NCBI GenBank assembly: GCA_035762175.1
Contig: DASTPP010000022.1
Location: forward strand, 1 to 40,149
Direction of reading: 5' to 3'
Source of the DNA: DASTPP01 sp035762175
Lineage (GTDB): Bacteria > Myxococcota_A > Polyangia > Polyangiales > Polyangiaceae
DNA length: 40,149 nt
The notes beneath the pieces were generated by a model. That model made no database searches. It was not told where the DNA came from and was given only the letters and a program-made list of their open reading frames with translations. The position numbers were made by a program, and so were the translations under genes. Each line of letters starts with the position of its first letter. Within the stretch, counting starts at the first letter, position 1. Positions 15,864 to 26,544 of this stretch are shown piece after piece.

Positions 15864-17131
15864 TAGCGAGCCGCGCGCCGGCGGTAGAGAACGGCGAGGC
15901 CGGCGACGAGGGCGGCGAGCAGCGCCGCCGAGAGCGGCTTCGAGCCGCGCACGCCGCTGGCGCAGCCGTCGTCGTCGCCGCCGCCCGAGGCGGGGGCGGG
16001 GCCGGCGATCGCGCCGCCCGCGCCGGAGGGGCCGAGGGGCCCCGCGCCCCCCGCGCCGGGGCCGCCGCCCGTGCCCGAGCCGGCCGCTCCGCCCGCCGGT
16101 GCGCCACCGGCGCCGCCCGCGCCGCCCGCGCCGGCCGGCGCTGGCAGCGTGAGAAAGGCGCTGGCGAAGCGCTGGCCCATGAGCTGGTAGGCGGCCGAGT
16201 CGAAATGAAAATTCTCGCCCGGCGCCTCGTTCGGGCGGGGGTTGAAATCGTCGGTGTCGATGAGGGCGACGGCCGGGTCGGCGTCGGCAATGGCCTGCTG
16301 CGCCGCGCGCACGGCGTCGACCGAGCTGCTGCGCTCTTCCAGGACGGGCCCCCCGTTCTTCGCGTAAAGGTTGTCGCTCACGCGCCCGATGACGAAGCGC
16401 AGCGAGGGGGCGTTGAGGTCTTGGCGAAAGGCGGCGATGAAGGACGAGAGCCACTCGCCGTACCTCTGGGCGTTCGCGAGCGAGCTGTTCGCTTCGTTCT
16501 CGCCCTGCATCCACAAGACGGCGCCGAGCTCGTGGGCGAGGCCCTGCTGATCGAGGCGCTCGAGCGCGCGGTCGAGGCGCGTCGGCTCGGCGGGGTAGGC
16601 GAGCGCGTTGCCCGTCGCCTCGCCGTACGTGGCCGAGTCGAGCTGGCCCATCAGGGCGTGGTAGAGCTGCGACTTGTGGCGGACTTCGGGGTCGGGCGGC
16701 AGGCCGAGCGTCGCCTCGCCCAAGGGGGTTCGCAGCCAGTGCTCGCGCAGGTTCGTGCCGCCCTGGGCCATCTTGACGATGGCGATCGTTCGGCCCGGCA
16801 GCGCCGCCGTCATGGCCTTGCCGAAGGTGAGCTCGGGGCCGTAGCGCTTCGGCGTGCCCTTCGGCTCGAGGGGCCCCCAGTCGGTCGAGGTGGTGCCGAC
16901 GTACTGGTCGCTGGTGGCCTCGGGGTTGCGCGTGTCCGGGTTGTGATGTTCGTAGAGAACGTCGGGCTGCGAGGCGAGCTCGGGCGGCAGCGCCTTGCCG
17001 TCGCCGAAGCCGACCATGTTCGACTGCCCGGCGAGCACGAAGACCAAGACCGGGTCGGCCGCCGCGGCGGGCGAGGCCGCGAAGGCACCGAGCGCCGCGA
17101 GAACCGCCGGGAGCCTCGACGTGTAAGCCAT
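15863..17131 (-). CDS. Secreted SGNH esterase (sialate O-acetylesterase-like)
   Basis: A 422-residue protein with a signal peptide (cleavage near AAAA-DP, residue 25) and an SGNH-hydrolase domain of the carbohydrate-esterase 6 / DUF303 type: AGQSNM (nucleophile Ser37), GGTNLREHW, WMQGENEAN and a late HFD block. Such enzymes remove O-acetyl groups from sialic acids, xylan or other glycans. After about residue 330 comes a Gly/Ala/Pro-rich linker, then an acidic patch, a single Cys, a hydrophobic helix and RRR, the layout of a MYXO-CTERM sorting tail. ATG at 17131 is chosen for the signal peptide. It lies downstream of a terminator and so is probably a single-gene unit. Confidence 0.83.
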   Translation of the reverse strand: MAYTSRLPAVLAALGAFAASPAAAADPVLVFVLAGQSNMVGFGDGKALPPELASQPDVLYEHHNPDTRNPEATSDQYVGTTSTDWGPLEPKGTPKRYGPELTFGKAMTAALPGRTIAIVKMAQGGTNLREHWLRTPLGEATLGLPPDPEVRHKSQLYHALMGQLDSATYGEATGNALAYPAEPTRLDRALERLDQQGLAHELGAVLWMQGENEANSSLANAQRYGEWLSSFIAAFRQDLNAPSLRFVIGRVSDNLYAKNGGPVLEERSSSVDAVRAAQQAIADADPAVALIDTDDFNPRPNEAPGENFHFDSAAYQLMGQRFASAFLTLPAPAGAGGAGGAGGAPAGGAAGSGTGGGPGAGGAGPLGPSGAGGAIAGPAPASGGGDDDGCASGVRGSKPLSAALLAALVAGLAVLYRRRAAR

Positions 17132-17164
17132 GTGCAGGAGGGTAACCGAACGCGGCCCGCGGTC

Positions 17165-17201
17165 AAAAGGCCCCTGTGGGGGGCGCATTTCCCCACGGGG
17201 G
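17165..17201 (-). terminator. Intrinsic terminator after the EamA transporter gene
   Basis: The arms 17171-17181 and 17191-17201 pair over 11 bp (one G-T pair) around a 9-nt loop, and on the minus strand the stem is followed by CCTTTTGACC. It lies about 85 bp past the EamA stop and should end the M3 peptidase-miaE-EamA transcript. Confidence 0.7.
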
Positions 17202-17224
17202 GCTCCCCTGCGGGGCCGGGCGCC

Positions 17225-17260
17225 GAGCCCCCCGAGCCCCTCGAGCCCCTCGAGCCCCCC
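17225..17260. repeat. 9-bp tandem repeat (GAGCCCCYC) x4
   Basis: Four consecutive 9-bp units, GAGCCCCCC, GAGCCCCTC, GAGCCCCTC, GAGCCCCCC, lie 24 bp past the EamA stop on the minus strand, before the terminator. Low-complexity, non-coding. Confidence 0.85.
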
Positions 17261-17284
17261 GAGGGCCCGCCCCCGCCCCCTCGG

Positions 17285-18190
17285 TCAGGAGGTCGGGCGT
17301 CCGCGCTGCGAGGCGAGCGTCGCGAGCACGCCGGCGAGCACGACGAAGGCGCCGAGGCCCTCGAGGGGCGAGGGCAGCTCGCCCAGCCAGAGCGCCCCGA
17401 GGGCGAGCGAGCCGAGCGTCTCGCCCGACGACACGAGCGCCACGAGCGCGGGGGGCGCGTGGCGCGAGGCCCACTGCACGAGCGAGTGGCCGCCCAGCGT
17501 GGGCACGATGGCGAGGGCGACGACGTAGGGCAGGGCCCCCGGCCCGACGCGCAGGGGCACGCCGGCCGCGAGGCAAGCGAGGGTCAAGCAGAGCGACGCC
17601 GACGCGTAGACCAGCGTCACGTAGGCGCGCGCGGGCAGGTGCGCGGCGAGGCCGCGGGCGGCGGCGAGGTAGAAGCCGAAGAGCAGGGCGGCGACGAGCA
17701 CGAGCAGATCGCCCGCGAGGCGGTGCGAGCCCCGGCCCGAGGCCGCGGCGACCAGGAGGGCGCCGCCGGTCGCCAGCGCGATGCCCGCCACCTCGCCCGC
17801 GCGCGGCCGCAGCCGGAAGGCGACGGCCGCGACGACGACCACCGCCACCGGCTCGAGCGACACGAGCGTGACCGCCGCGGGGATCGACGTGAGCGCGAGC
17901 CCGCCCAGGTAGCAGCCGAAGTGCGCCGCCAGGACGGCCCCGGTCAGCACGACCGCGAGCCGCCGGCGGGCGGGCAGCGCCGCGAAGGAGGCGAGCGCCG
18001 CCCGGGGCCCGAGCGCGATCAGAAGGAGGGCGGCGAGGCCCGTGCGCGCGGCCGCGATGACCAGCGGGTGGGTGGGCGCCGCGGCGCGGGCGAAGGGGCT
18101 CGCCGTCGAGAAGCAGGCGGCGGCGAGCAAGAGCAGGAGCGAGGTGCGGGCGAGCGAGGGCGCGGCGCGCGCGGGGGCGGCGGGCGGCAA
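17285..18190 (-). CDS. EamA-family drug/metabolite transporter
   Basis: A 301-residue protein with about ten hydrophobic segments arranged as two EamA repeats of five, as in the DMT superfamily (RhaT/YdcZ-like). Repeat boundaries are seen near the Arg-rich RLRPRAGE loop. Such proteins export or import small metabolites across the cytoplasmic membrane; the substrate is not predictable. The start is TTG at 18190: an in-frame TAG, which is the miaE stop, lies one codon upstream, and no ATG or GTG occurs before the first helix. The 3-nt gap from miaE implies co-transcription. Confidence 0.85.
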   Translation of the reverse strand: MPPAAPARAAPSLARTSLLLLLAAACFSTASPFARAAAPTHPLVIAAARTGLAALLLIALGPRAALASFAALPARRRLAVVLTGAVLAAHFGCYLGGLALTSIPAAVTLVSLEPVAVVVVAAVAFRLRPRAGEVAGIALATGGALLVAAASGRGSHRLAGDLLVLVAALLFGFYLAAARGLAAHLPARAYVTLVYASASLCLTLACLAAGVPLRVGPGALPYVVALAIVPTLGGHSLVQWASRHAPPALVALVSSGETLGSLALGALWLGELPSPLEGLGAFVVLAGVLATLASQRGRPTS

Positions 18191-18193
18191 GGC

Positions 18194-18796
18194 CTACCCG
18201 TGGATGGCCGCGGCCGCCCCGAGCTTGGCGCAGACCTCGCCCTCGGCGAGCGAGAGCTGGCCGAGCCGCTGCCGGGCGAGCGCCCGATCGCCGGCCGCCT
18301 CGGCCGCGAGCTCGGTGAACACCCGGTAGTGCCGCGCCTCGGCCTCGAAGAGCTCTTCGTAGAAGGCGGCGAGCGCCGCCTGCCCCGCGCCCGCGAGGCC
18401 GTCGGCGAGCAGGCGGAAGCGCTCGCACGAGCGGGCCTCGATGAGCGCGGCCACCAGCAGCCGGTCGAGCAGGGCCTGCCGCGCGTCGCGCCCGCCCGGC
18501 CGCGAGCGGTTGGCGAGCGTGCGCAGCTCGGCGGCGTAGGGGTCGGGCGGCGGCGTGCCCAGGCGCAGCCCGCGCCGGTCGAGCTCGTCGAGCACCCGGC
18601 GGACGTGGCGCATCTCTTCGTCGGCGAGCGCGAGCAGCTCGTCGGCCATGGCGCGCGAGAGCGCCCGGGGCACGAGCGAGAGGGCGTTCTGCGCCGCTTT
18701 CAGCTCGCAGTGGGCGTGGTCGACGAGCACGGCGTCGAGGTTCTTGAGGGCCGAATCGACCCAGGCGGCGGGGGTCGGTCGCGTCAGGCAGAGCAT
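18194..18796 (-). CDS. miaE: tRNA-(ms2io6A37) hydroxylase MiaE
   Basis: A 200-residue ferritin-like di-iron enzyme. The ligands of the four-helix bundle are visible: Glu31 in HAHCELKAA, Glu61/His64 in EEMRH, Glu120 in IEARSCERF and Glu153/His156 in EAEARH. MiaE hydroxylates the isopentenyl group of ms2i6A37 in tRNAs reading UNN codons, using O2. ATG at 18796 is preferred to an upstream frame extension of 13 codons. It follows the M3 peptidase gene after 190 bp and is 3 nt before the EamA gene. miaA and miaB are not in the window. Confidence 0.88.
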   Translation of the reverse strand: MLCLTRPTPAAWVDSALKNLDAVLVDHAHCELKAAQNALSLVPRALSRAMADELLALADEEMRHVRRVLDELDRRGLRLGTPPPDPYAAELRTLANRSRPGGRDARQALLDRLLVAALIEARSCERFRLLADGLAGAGQAALAAFYEELFEAEARHYRVFTELAAEAAGDRALARQRLGQLSLAEGEVCAKLGAAAAIHG

Positions 18797-18869
18797 GGCG
18801 GGGGCAAGGGTAGGGCTTCGGGCGGGCGAGCGCACCCCGCGAGTGCGCCGTGGGGCGGGGCCGGCCCGC

Positions 18870-18968
18870 CTACCGCTTCTGCCGCCGCAAGGGCGCCCGC
18901 AGGCGCTCGAGTTCGTCCTCGGCCTCGAGCCGGGCGGCGCGCTCGCGCGCTCTCTCGGCGCCGCCCAC
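18870..18968 (-). CDS. Possible small coiled-coil protein (32 aa)
   Basis: A GTG-started frame of 32 codons begins 18 nt after the M3 peptidase stop, in the same frame as that gene. The product is highly charged and helical (core ERAARLEAEDELERLR) and ends RRQKR. Charge pattern and codon use look coding, not random. It could be a genuine small protein or the remains of a C-terminal extension of the peptidase cut off by TAG. No family recognised. Confidence 0.35.
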   Translation of the reverse strand: MGGAERARERAARLEAEDELERLRAPLRRQKR

Positions 18969-18986
18969 GCGGGCGGCCGGCGGGCG

Positions 18987-20966
<1,980 letters not shown>

Positions 20967-21151
20967 GGCGGGCGGGGCCGCGCGGCGGGCGCCCGGGGGC
21001 AGCGCGCGCAGGGCGGAGCCTACCCTAGCGCGCGGGGCGGGCTCGGGCGACCTCGGGGCGGCCGGCGGGGCGCCCAAGGCGCCGTCGCGGCGCGGGCCCG
21101 GGGCCGGGCGCCCCCTTGCGCGCGGGCGGGCGCGGCGGCAAAGGGCCGGGC

Positions 21152-22180
21152 GTGCGCGTCGCGATCGTGGCCACCTCGTACCCGCGCGCGCCCGACGACG
21201 CGGCCGGCCACTTCGTCCGGGCCGAGGCGCTCGCCCGGGCGCGCGGCGGCGACGAGGTGCACGTGATCGCGCCCGAGCCCTTCGGGGGCGATCCGGGCGT
21301 GCGGGCGCACCCGGCCGGCGGCGGCGCGCTCTTCGCGTGGCCCGGGGCGGCCTCTCGGGCGCGGCGGGCCCCGCACCTCGCGCTCGCGCTCGGCCCCTTC
21401 GCGCTGCGGGCGGCCCGGGCGCTCCGGGCCCTCGCGCCCGACGCGGTCGTCGCGCACTGGCTCGTGCCCTCGGCCTTCCCGATCGCGCTCGCGGCGCCCG
21501 CGTCGGCGCCCCTCGAGGCCGTCTGCCACGGCGCCGACGTCAGGCTCCTCGTGCGGGCGCCGGCGTCGGCGCGCGCGCTCGCGCTCGGGCGCCTCGAGGC
21601 GCGGGGGGCGCGCCTGCGCTTCGCGGCCGAGTCGCTGCGCGAGGCGCTCTTCGGCGCGCTGCCCGCGGGCCTCGCGCGCGCCCTCGCGCCCCGCTCTCGC
21701 GTCGAGGCGCCCGCGCTCGAGGCCCTCGGCGGCGTGCGCGCGGCGCGGGCGGCGCGGCCCTACGTCGCGTGCGTCGGCCGGCTCGTCGCGACGAAGCGCT
21801 TCGACGTGGCCGTGCGCGCGCTCGCGCTCTGCCCGCCCCCGCTCGAGCTGCGCGTCATCGGCGAGGGCCCCGACCGGGCGCGGCTCGAGCGGGTCGCTCT
21901 CGCCGCGGCGCCCGGCCGGGTGCACTTCCACGGGCGGCTCGGGCGCGACGAGGCGCTCTCCTGGCTCGCGGGCGCCGCCGCGCTCGCGCACCCCTCGGCC
22001 TGCGACGCGGCGCCGACGGCGGTGCGCGAGGCGATGGCGCTCGGCGTGCCGGTCGTCGCGGCCGAGGTCGGCGACACGGCGCGCTGGGCGGCCTCAGGCG
22101 CCCCGCTGCGGCTCGCCGAGCGCACGCCCGAGGCCTTCGCCGCCGCGCTCGCGGAGCTCGCCGGGCGCCCCGCGCGCTGA
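21152..22180 (+). CDS. GT4-family glycosyltransferase
   Basis: A 342-residue GT-B glycosyltransferase. The N-domain starts VRVAIVATSYPRAPDDAAGHF, a typical GT4 opening, and the C-domain holds VACVGRLVATKRFD, VIGEGPDRARLE and the donor-binding AHPSACDAAPTAVREAMALGVPVVA segment. GT4 enzymes transfer sugars from nucleotide donors in surface-polysaccharide or glycolipid synthesis. I chose GTG at 21152, which begins the Rossmann strand and has AAAGGG about 10 nt upstream; a TTG 36 nt earlier is possible. It stands alone, without other polysaccharide genes nearby, and converges with the acylase gene. Confidence 0.87.
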   Translation: MRVAIVATSYPRAPDDAAGHFVRAEALARARGGDEVHVIAPEPFGGDPGVRAHPAGGGALFAWPGAASRARRAPHLALALGPFALRAARALRALAPDAVVAHWLVPSAFPIALAAPASAPLEAVCHGADVRLLVRAPASARALALGRLEARGARLRFAAESLREALFGALPAGLARALAPRSRVEAPALEALGGVRAARAARPYVACVGRLVATKRFDVAVRALALCPPPLELRVIGEGPDRARLERVALAAAPGRVHFHGRLGRDEALSWLAGAAALAHPSACDAAPTAVREAMALGVPVVAAEVGDTARWAASGAPLRLAERTPEAFAAALAELAGRPAR

Positions 22181-22188
22181 GCGCTTAA

Positions 22189-22206
22189 GGGCCCCGTCGG
22201 GGGCCC
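22189..22206. terminator. Hairpin between convergent genes
   Basis: GGGCCCC and GGGGCCC pair perfectly over 7 bp around a GTCG tetraloop, between the glycosyltransferase stop (22180) and the acylase stop (22238). No T-tract follows on either strand. Likely a shared transcript end. Confidence 0.5.
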
Positions 22207-22237
22207 GCGCGCCCCGCGCGCCCGGGGGCGCCGGCGC

Positions 22238-25126
22238 TCAGGGCGCGGGCGTGAAGCGCAGCCGCCCGAGCCCGTTCTTCGCCTGCTCGCGCTCGGCGCT
22301 CGGCACCACCTCGTCGAGCCGGAACGGCAAGGCCGGCGCCTCGTTGCGCGACCAGAGCTCGAGCTGGTCTTTGTAGTGCGGCGAGGCAGAGTCGAAGATC
22401 TGCCCGCCCGGCACGACGTTGCGCGCGACGGGCCCCTTGTCCGGGTCGAGCTCGCAGACAAAGCGAATGGCCGCCCCCCCGCGGAACGAATAGTTGTCGT
22501 CGTCGTAGCCGTGGTCGGCGACGTCGACGGTGCCGATGCCGCCGTGGCGCGGGTAGGCGTCCTGGTCGAGCCCGAGGGGCACGAAGAAGGCGGGCTGGGC
22601 GGTGTGGACCGCGCCCCAGCGCCAGGCCCTCGGGTCGGCGCCGAGCTTGGGCTCGGCGAACGCCCACGCGATCGCCTCGCTCACGGCGCGCGCGAGCACG
22701 ACCTGCCGCGTCTCGACGACGTCGGGCGTGCCGAGGTCGTCGAACAAGATCTCGCCCCGCTCGCCCGGCTCGCCGGTCGAGCCCGAGGCGAGCGTGCCGG
22801 GCGCGTCGAGCAGCCGGTAGAGCGCCCGCTCGGCCGCGCGCGAGGGCATCCGGAAGCCCGACGCCTCGTCGCCGAGCGCGGCGAGCTCGTCGGCGAAGGT
22901 GAGCCGGGCGAGCCGGGTCGAGAAGGCGGCGACGAGCAGCGCGGCGCGCGAGTCGTCGATGCCGGCGGTGTCGAGGCCCGCCTCGTAGCCCGAGGGCGTG
23001 TTGAGCGACCAGCCCTCGACGAGGGCGCGCGCCTCCGCGTAGAAGGCGCGCACCGGGGCCGGGGCGGCGTCGACGACGGGCTTGAGGGGGGAGGCCGCGT
23101 CGCGGGCGGGGGCGGCGACGTAAGCGGCGAGCTCGGCGGCGGCTGCGAGGAAGTGCGGCCGCAGCTTGGCCCCGAGCAGGCTCACCGCGTCGGCCTGGAT
23201 GGACGCCATCGCGTCGGGGTCGAGCTTGCCGCCGCCCGCGAGCGCCTCCGTGATGCGATCGGTGATGCGCCCGACGCGCGCGCCCGGGTCGTAGTCGGCG
23301 CCGATATAGTTGGGCAAGTCGCCGCTCGCGTCGTTGGCCGGATCGTTGTCGGCCGTCACCCCGATGGGGTCGGCGTTGGCCGTGACGAGGTAGCCCTTCG
23401 CGGGGTCGAAGGCGCGGGGCATCTTCGTCGGGTCGACGTAGTCGTCGGCGTCCCACTTGTCGTCGCCGTTGCCCCATTCGGCGGTGCCGTCGCCCGGCAG
23501 CACCAGCCAGGGCTTGATGCCCGCGGGCCGCTTGGGCAGGCGCGTCGCCTGCGTCCAGCCGATGTTGCCCTCGACGTCGGCCAGGACCCAGTTCTGCCGC
23601 CCGTAGGCGAAGTGCGCCTCGATCGCGCGCCGCGCCTCGTCGACGCTCCGCGCCCGGTCGACCGCCAGGATCGCGCGGAAGATGGGGTAGGGCTCGTGCC
23701 CGGTATACCGCACCGACAGCTCGCGCGCGCCGAGCGGCTCGAGGGTGTTGCCCGCCTTGACCCGCGGCAAGATGGGGCCGTGGTGGGGCACGTCGTAGAA
23801 GGTCAGGGTGACCGCCTCCGCTTTGGAGACGTCGCCGCCGAACGAGATGCGGAAGGTCTCTTCGCGCGGCACGAGCGGCACCTGCCCGTTCCGGAAGCTG
23901 ACGCACTGCCCGGCGCCGCCCGCGCAGGGCGCGACGGCCTCGTCGTAGACGTCGCTGACGTCGAGCTGGCTGACGGTCACGCCCCAGGCGATGCGGCGGT
24001 TGAAGCCCACGGTGACGAGCGGCACCCCGGGGAACTGCACCCCCATCACGTCGAAGTCGCCGGCGCTCAGGTGCAGCATGTAAAAGAGCGAGGGGTTGGT
24101 CAGGCTGAGGTGGGTGTCGTTGGCCACCATCGGGTGGCCGCTGCGGCTCACCGCGCCCGAGACCACCCAGTTGTTCGAGCCGCGCTCGGCCGGCCCGAAG
24201 GCGGGCAGGCCCCCGCGGCTCGACCGGGCCCGGGCGGCGAGGCGCGCGAGCTCGAGGTCGGGCTCGGGCGCGCGCAAGGGCGGCTGCACCAGCGCCGGCG
24301 ACCGCGCCGCGCCGTCGAACTCGCCCCAGCCGTCGACCGTGAAGACCGGCACGATCGGGCGCAGGTCGCTCACGTCCGCCACGAACCCCTCGCGCTTGGC
24401 GTAAGCCGGGTCGCTCGCGCCGGCGAAGACGGCCTTCTCGCGCTCGACGGCGGTGGTGCGCAAGAGGTCGAAGTCGACGTCGAACGAGAGCGCGAACGAC
24501 TGAAGCTCGCCGACCGCCAGCGAGTCGACCTCGCTCCAAGCGGAGACGAACTCGGGTCGGTAGTTGAGCGCCACGAGGGTCGAGGGCAGCGCGTGCTCGC
24601 CCGCCTTGAGCTCGTCGATCCACTGGTTGACGCCCGCCGCGTAAGCCTTGAGCGCGGCGACCGCCTCGCGGTCGAGCGGCTCGGACGAGGCCTGCAGCGT
24701 CGCCCAAGCCGCCTCGGCGTTCGCGCGCAGGTGGTGCAGGCGCGGCTCGATGTCGCTGGGCAGGGCGCTCGCGCCCAGCAGCTCGGAGAGCGTGCCTGAC
24801 GCGTTGCGGCGGAAGAAATCCATCTGGACGAAGCGGTCGTGTGCCGTGATGTAGCCCTGAGCGTAGGCGGCGTCGGCGACGGTCTCGGCGTAGATGTGGG
24901 GCACGCCCAGCTCATCGCGCACCAGTTCGACCGGGGCCGACAGGCCGCGCCCCGTGAGCGTGTTTTCGAGCGGCACCCGGTCGAGGGGGCCGGCGGGCGC
25001 CCCGCCCCCGCCCCCGCTGCCGTCCCTGGGCTCGATGCGGGTGGGCGTGCCGGCGTCGCTCGAGGACGAGCAGGCGGGCAAGAAGGCCAGGGCCAAGGCA
25101 AGGGCGGCGCGCGAAGGTCGGTGCAT
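22238..25126 (-). CDS. Penicillin-acylase-family N-terminal nucleophile amidase, lipoprotein
   Basis: A 962-residue member of the penicillin amidase family (S45, Ntn hydrolases). A lipoprotein signal (LPAC, Cys19) is followed by the alpha-chain (VELVRDELGVPHIYAET, AQGYITAHDR), then the autocatalytic cleavage point before Ser317 in RGSNNWVVSG; the beta-chain carries the conserved NDTHL and GFNRRIAWG blocks. Members hydrolyse acyl amides: beta-lactam side chains or N-acyl-homoserine lactones (PvdQ/QuiP type). Substrate cannot be told here. Unlike most family members it appears lipid-anchored. It begins 35 nt after the histidine kinase stop, so it may be the last gene of that operon. ATG at 25126. 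Confidence 0.9.
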   Translation of the reverse strand: MHRPSRAALALALAFLPACSSSSDAGTPTRIEPRDGSGGGGGAPAGPLDRVPLENTLTGRGLSAPVELVRDELGVPHIYAETVADAAYAQGYITAHDRFVQMDFFRRNASGTLSELLGASALPSDIEPRLHHLRANAEAAWATLQASSEPLDREAVAALKAYAAGVNQWIDELKAGEHALPSTLVALNYRPEFVSAWSEVDSLAVGELQSFALSFDVDFDLLRTTAVEREKAVFAGASDPAYAKREGFVADVSDLRPIVPVFTVDGWGEFDGAARSPALVQPPLRAPEPDLELARLAARARSSRGGLPAFGPAERGSNNWVVSGAVSRSGHPMVANDTHLSLTNPSLFYMLHLSAGDFDVMGVQFPGVPLVTVGFNRRIAWGVTVSQLDVSDVYDEAVAPCAGGAGQCVSFRNGQVPLVPREETFRISFGGDVSKAEAVTLTFYDVPHHGPILPRVKAGNTLEPLGARELSVRYTGHEPYPIFRAILAVDRARSVDEARRAIEAHFAYGRQNWVLADVEGNIGWTQATRLPKRPAGIKPWLVLPGDGTAEWGNGDDKWDADDYVDPTKMPRAFDPAKGYLVTANADPIGVTADNDPANDASGDLPNYIGADYDPGARVGRITDRITEALAGGGKLDPDAMASIQADAVSLLGAKLRPHFLAAAAELAAYVAAPARDAASPLKPVVDAAPAPVRAFYAEARALVEGWSLNTPSGYEAGLDTAGIDDSRAALLVAAFSTRLARLTFADELAALGDEASGFRMPSRAAERALYRLLDAPGTLASGSTGEPGERGEILFDDLGTPDVVETRQVVLARAVSEAIAWAFAEPKLGADPRAWRWGAVHTAQPAFFVPLGLDQDAYPRHGGIGTVDVADHGYDDDNYSFRGGAAIRFVCELDPDKGPVARNVVPGGQIFDSASPHYKDQLELWSRNEAPALPFRLDEVVPSAEREQAKNGLGRLRFTPAP

Positions 25127-25161
25127 GGCGCCGGCATTGCCGCATGCCGCGGGCTCGAGTG

Positions 25162-26544
25162 TCAATCGCCTCCGCCTGCAGACCGCCCGGGCCGCAAGGG
25201 CCCGGGCCGGCCCGCGCGCCACGGCCGGTCGCAGCGCGGCCCGGCGGGCGGGCCCGGCGGGGCCTCGTCGGCCGCGCGCTTCGGCGCGACGGCGAAGGCG
25301 AGCGTGACGCGGGCGCCGCCGCCCGGCCGGTTCTCGGCCGACGCGTGGCCGCCGTGCGCCTCGGCGATGCGCTTGACGAGCGCCAGGCCCAGGCCCACCG
25401 AGCGGGCGCCCGCCTGCTGCCCCGAGGGGCCCTTGTAGAAGGGCTCGAACGCGCGCGCCTCGTCGCCCGGCGCGAAGCCGGGGCCCCGGTCTTCCGCCTC
25501 GAAGACCACGTGCCCGCCCCGCCGCGACACGCGCAGCGACTCGACGCCGCCGGCGTGCGCGCGCGCGTTGACGAGCAGGTTCAGCACGGCCCGCAGCGCG
25601 AGCGTCGCGTCGCCCGAGAAGACGAAGGGCCCTTCCCCCTCGGCCGAGAGCGCCTCGGGCGGGGCGCCCGCCCGCTCGATGGCCTTCTTCGCCACGTCGA
25701 GCGCGTCGAGGCGCACCGGCTCGATCGCCCCGAAGTCGAGGCGCGAGCTCGCCAGGAGCTCGCCCACCAGCTCGTCGATCTCGATCACCTCGCGGTCGAT
25801 CGAGTCGAGCGGCGCCGCGCCGCCGTCGCGCGCCATCTCGGTCAAGATGCGGATGCGCGCGAGCGGCGTGCGGATCTCGTGCGAGACCGCCGCGAGCAGC
25901 GCCCGCTGGTCTTCGAGCTGCCGCTCGATGCGCGCGGCCATGTCGTTGAACACCCGCCCGAGCGCGCCCGCCTCGTCGCCGTCGCCCGCCCGCACCCGCA
26001 CCCGGCTCGAGAAGCGCCCCGCGCCCAGGTCGCGCGCGGCCCGGGCGAGCTCGGCGAGCGGCCGCGAGAGGTGCCGCGCCACCACGCCCGAGGCCGCCCA
26101 GAGCGTCGCCCCCGCCGCCAAGAGCGGCAGCACGATGCGCAAGGGCCCCGGCCCCTCGCCCGGCGCCCGCCCCCGCCGCCCGCACACGCTGACGAAGCCG
26201 AGCGCCTCGCCCCGCCGCGCCACCGGCGTCTCGACGCGCTTGCCCGCGCAGGGCTCGCCGAAGCGCGCGAGCGGCCGGCGCCCGCGGTCGAGCAGGAGCA
26301 CCTCGGCGTCGAGGTCCTCGGCGAGCGCCTGGGCGAAGGCGTCGCGCTCGGCCGGCGCGTCCCAGAGGTGCGCGAAGCGCCGCGTGGCGAAGCGCTGCAG
26401 CCGCGCCGCCTCCTGCCGGAAGGCCGGGCCCCCGACCAGCGAGGTGACCGCCCCGGCGACCAGGAGCGTCACCGCGATGACGGCCCCGAAGCTCCAGAAG
26501 AGCCGGCGCTGCAGCCGCCACCGCACGTACCAGACGGGCGTCAC
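25162..26544 (-). CDS. Sensor histidine kinase (two-component)
   Basis: A 460-residue kinase: TM1 about 15-37, a periplasmic loop of about 100 residues, TM2 about 135-156, HAMP (about 157-210), HisKA with His222 in AAVSHEIRTPLARI, and HATPase_c with the N box (LLVNARAHA), G1 (EDRGPGFAPGD) and G2 (GLGLALVKRI). The layout is that of CpxA/EnvZ-type kinases. The last 40 residues are a Pro/Arg-rich tail. The GTG start (26544) overlaps the response-regulator stop (GTGA). It should phosphorylate the adjacent OmpR-type regulator in reply to an envelope cue. Confidence 0.93.
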   Translation of the reverse strand: MTPVWYVRWRLQRRLFWSFGAVIAVTLLVAGAVTSLVGGPAFRQEAARLQRFATRRFAHLWDAPAERDAFAQALAEDLDAEVLLLDRGRRPLARFGEPCAGKRVETPVARRGEALGFVSVCGRRGRAPGEGPGPLRIVLPLLAAGATLWAASGVVARHLSRPLAELARAARDLGAGRFSSRVRVRAGDGDEAGALGRVFNDMAARIERQLEDQRALLAAVSHEIRTPLARIRILTEMARDGGAAPLDSIDREVIEIDELVGELLASSRLDFGAIEPVRLDALDVAKKAIERAGAPPEALSAEGEGPFVFSGDATLALRAVLNLLVNARAHAGGVESLRVSRRGGHVVFEAEDRGPGFAPGDEARAFEPFYKGPSGQQAGARSVGLGLALVKRIAEAHGGHASAENRPGGGARVTLAFAVAPKRAADEAPPGPPAGPRCDRPWRAGRPGPLRPGRSAGGGD

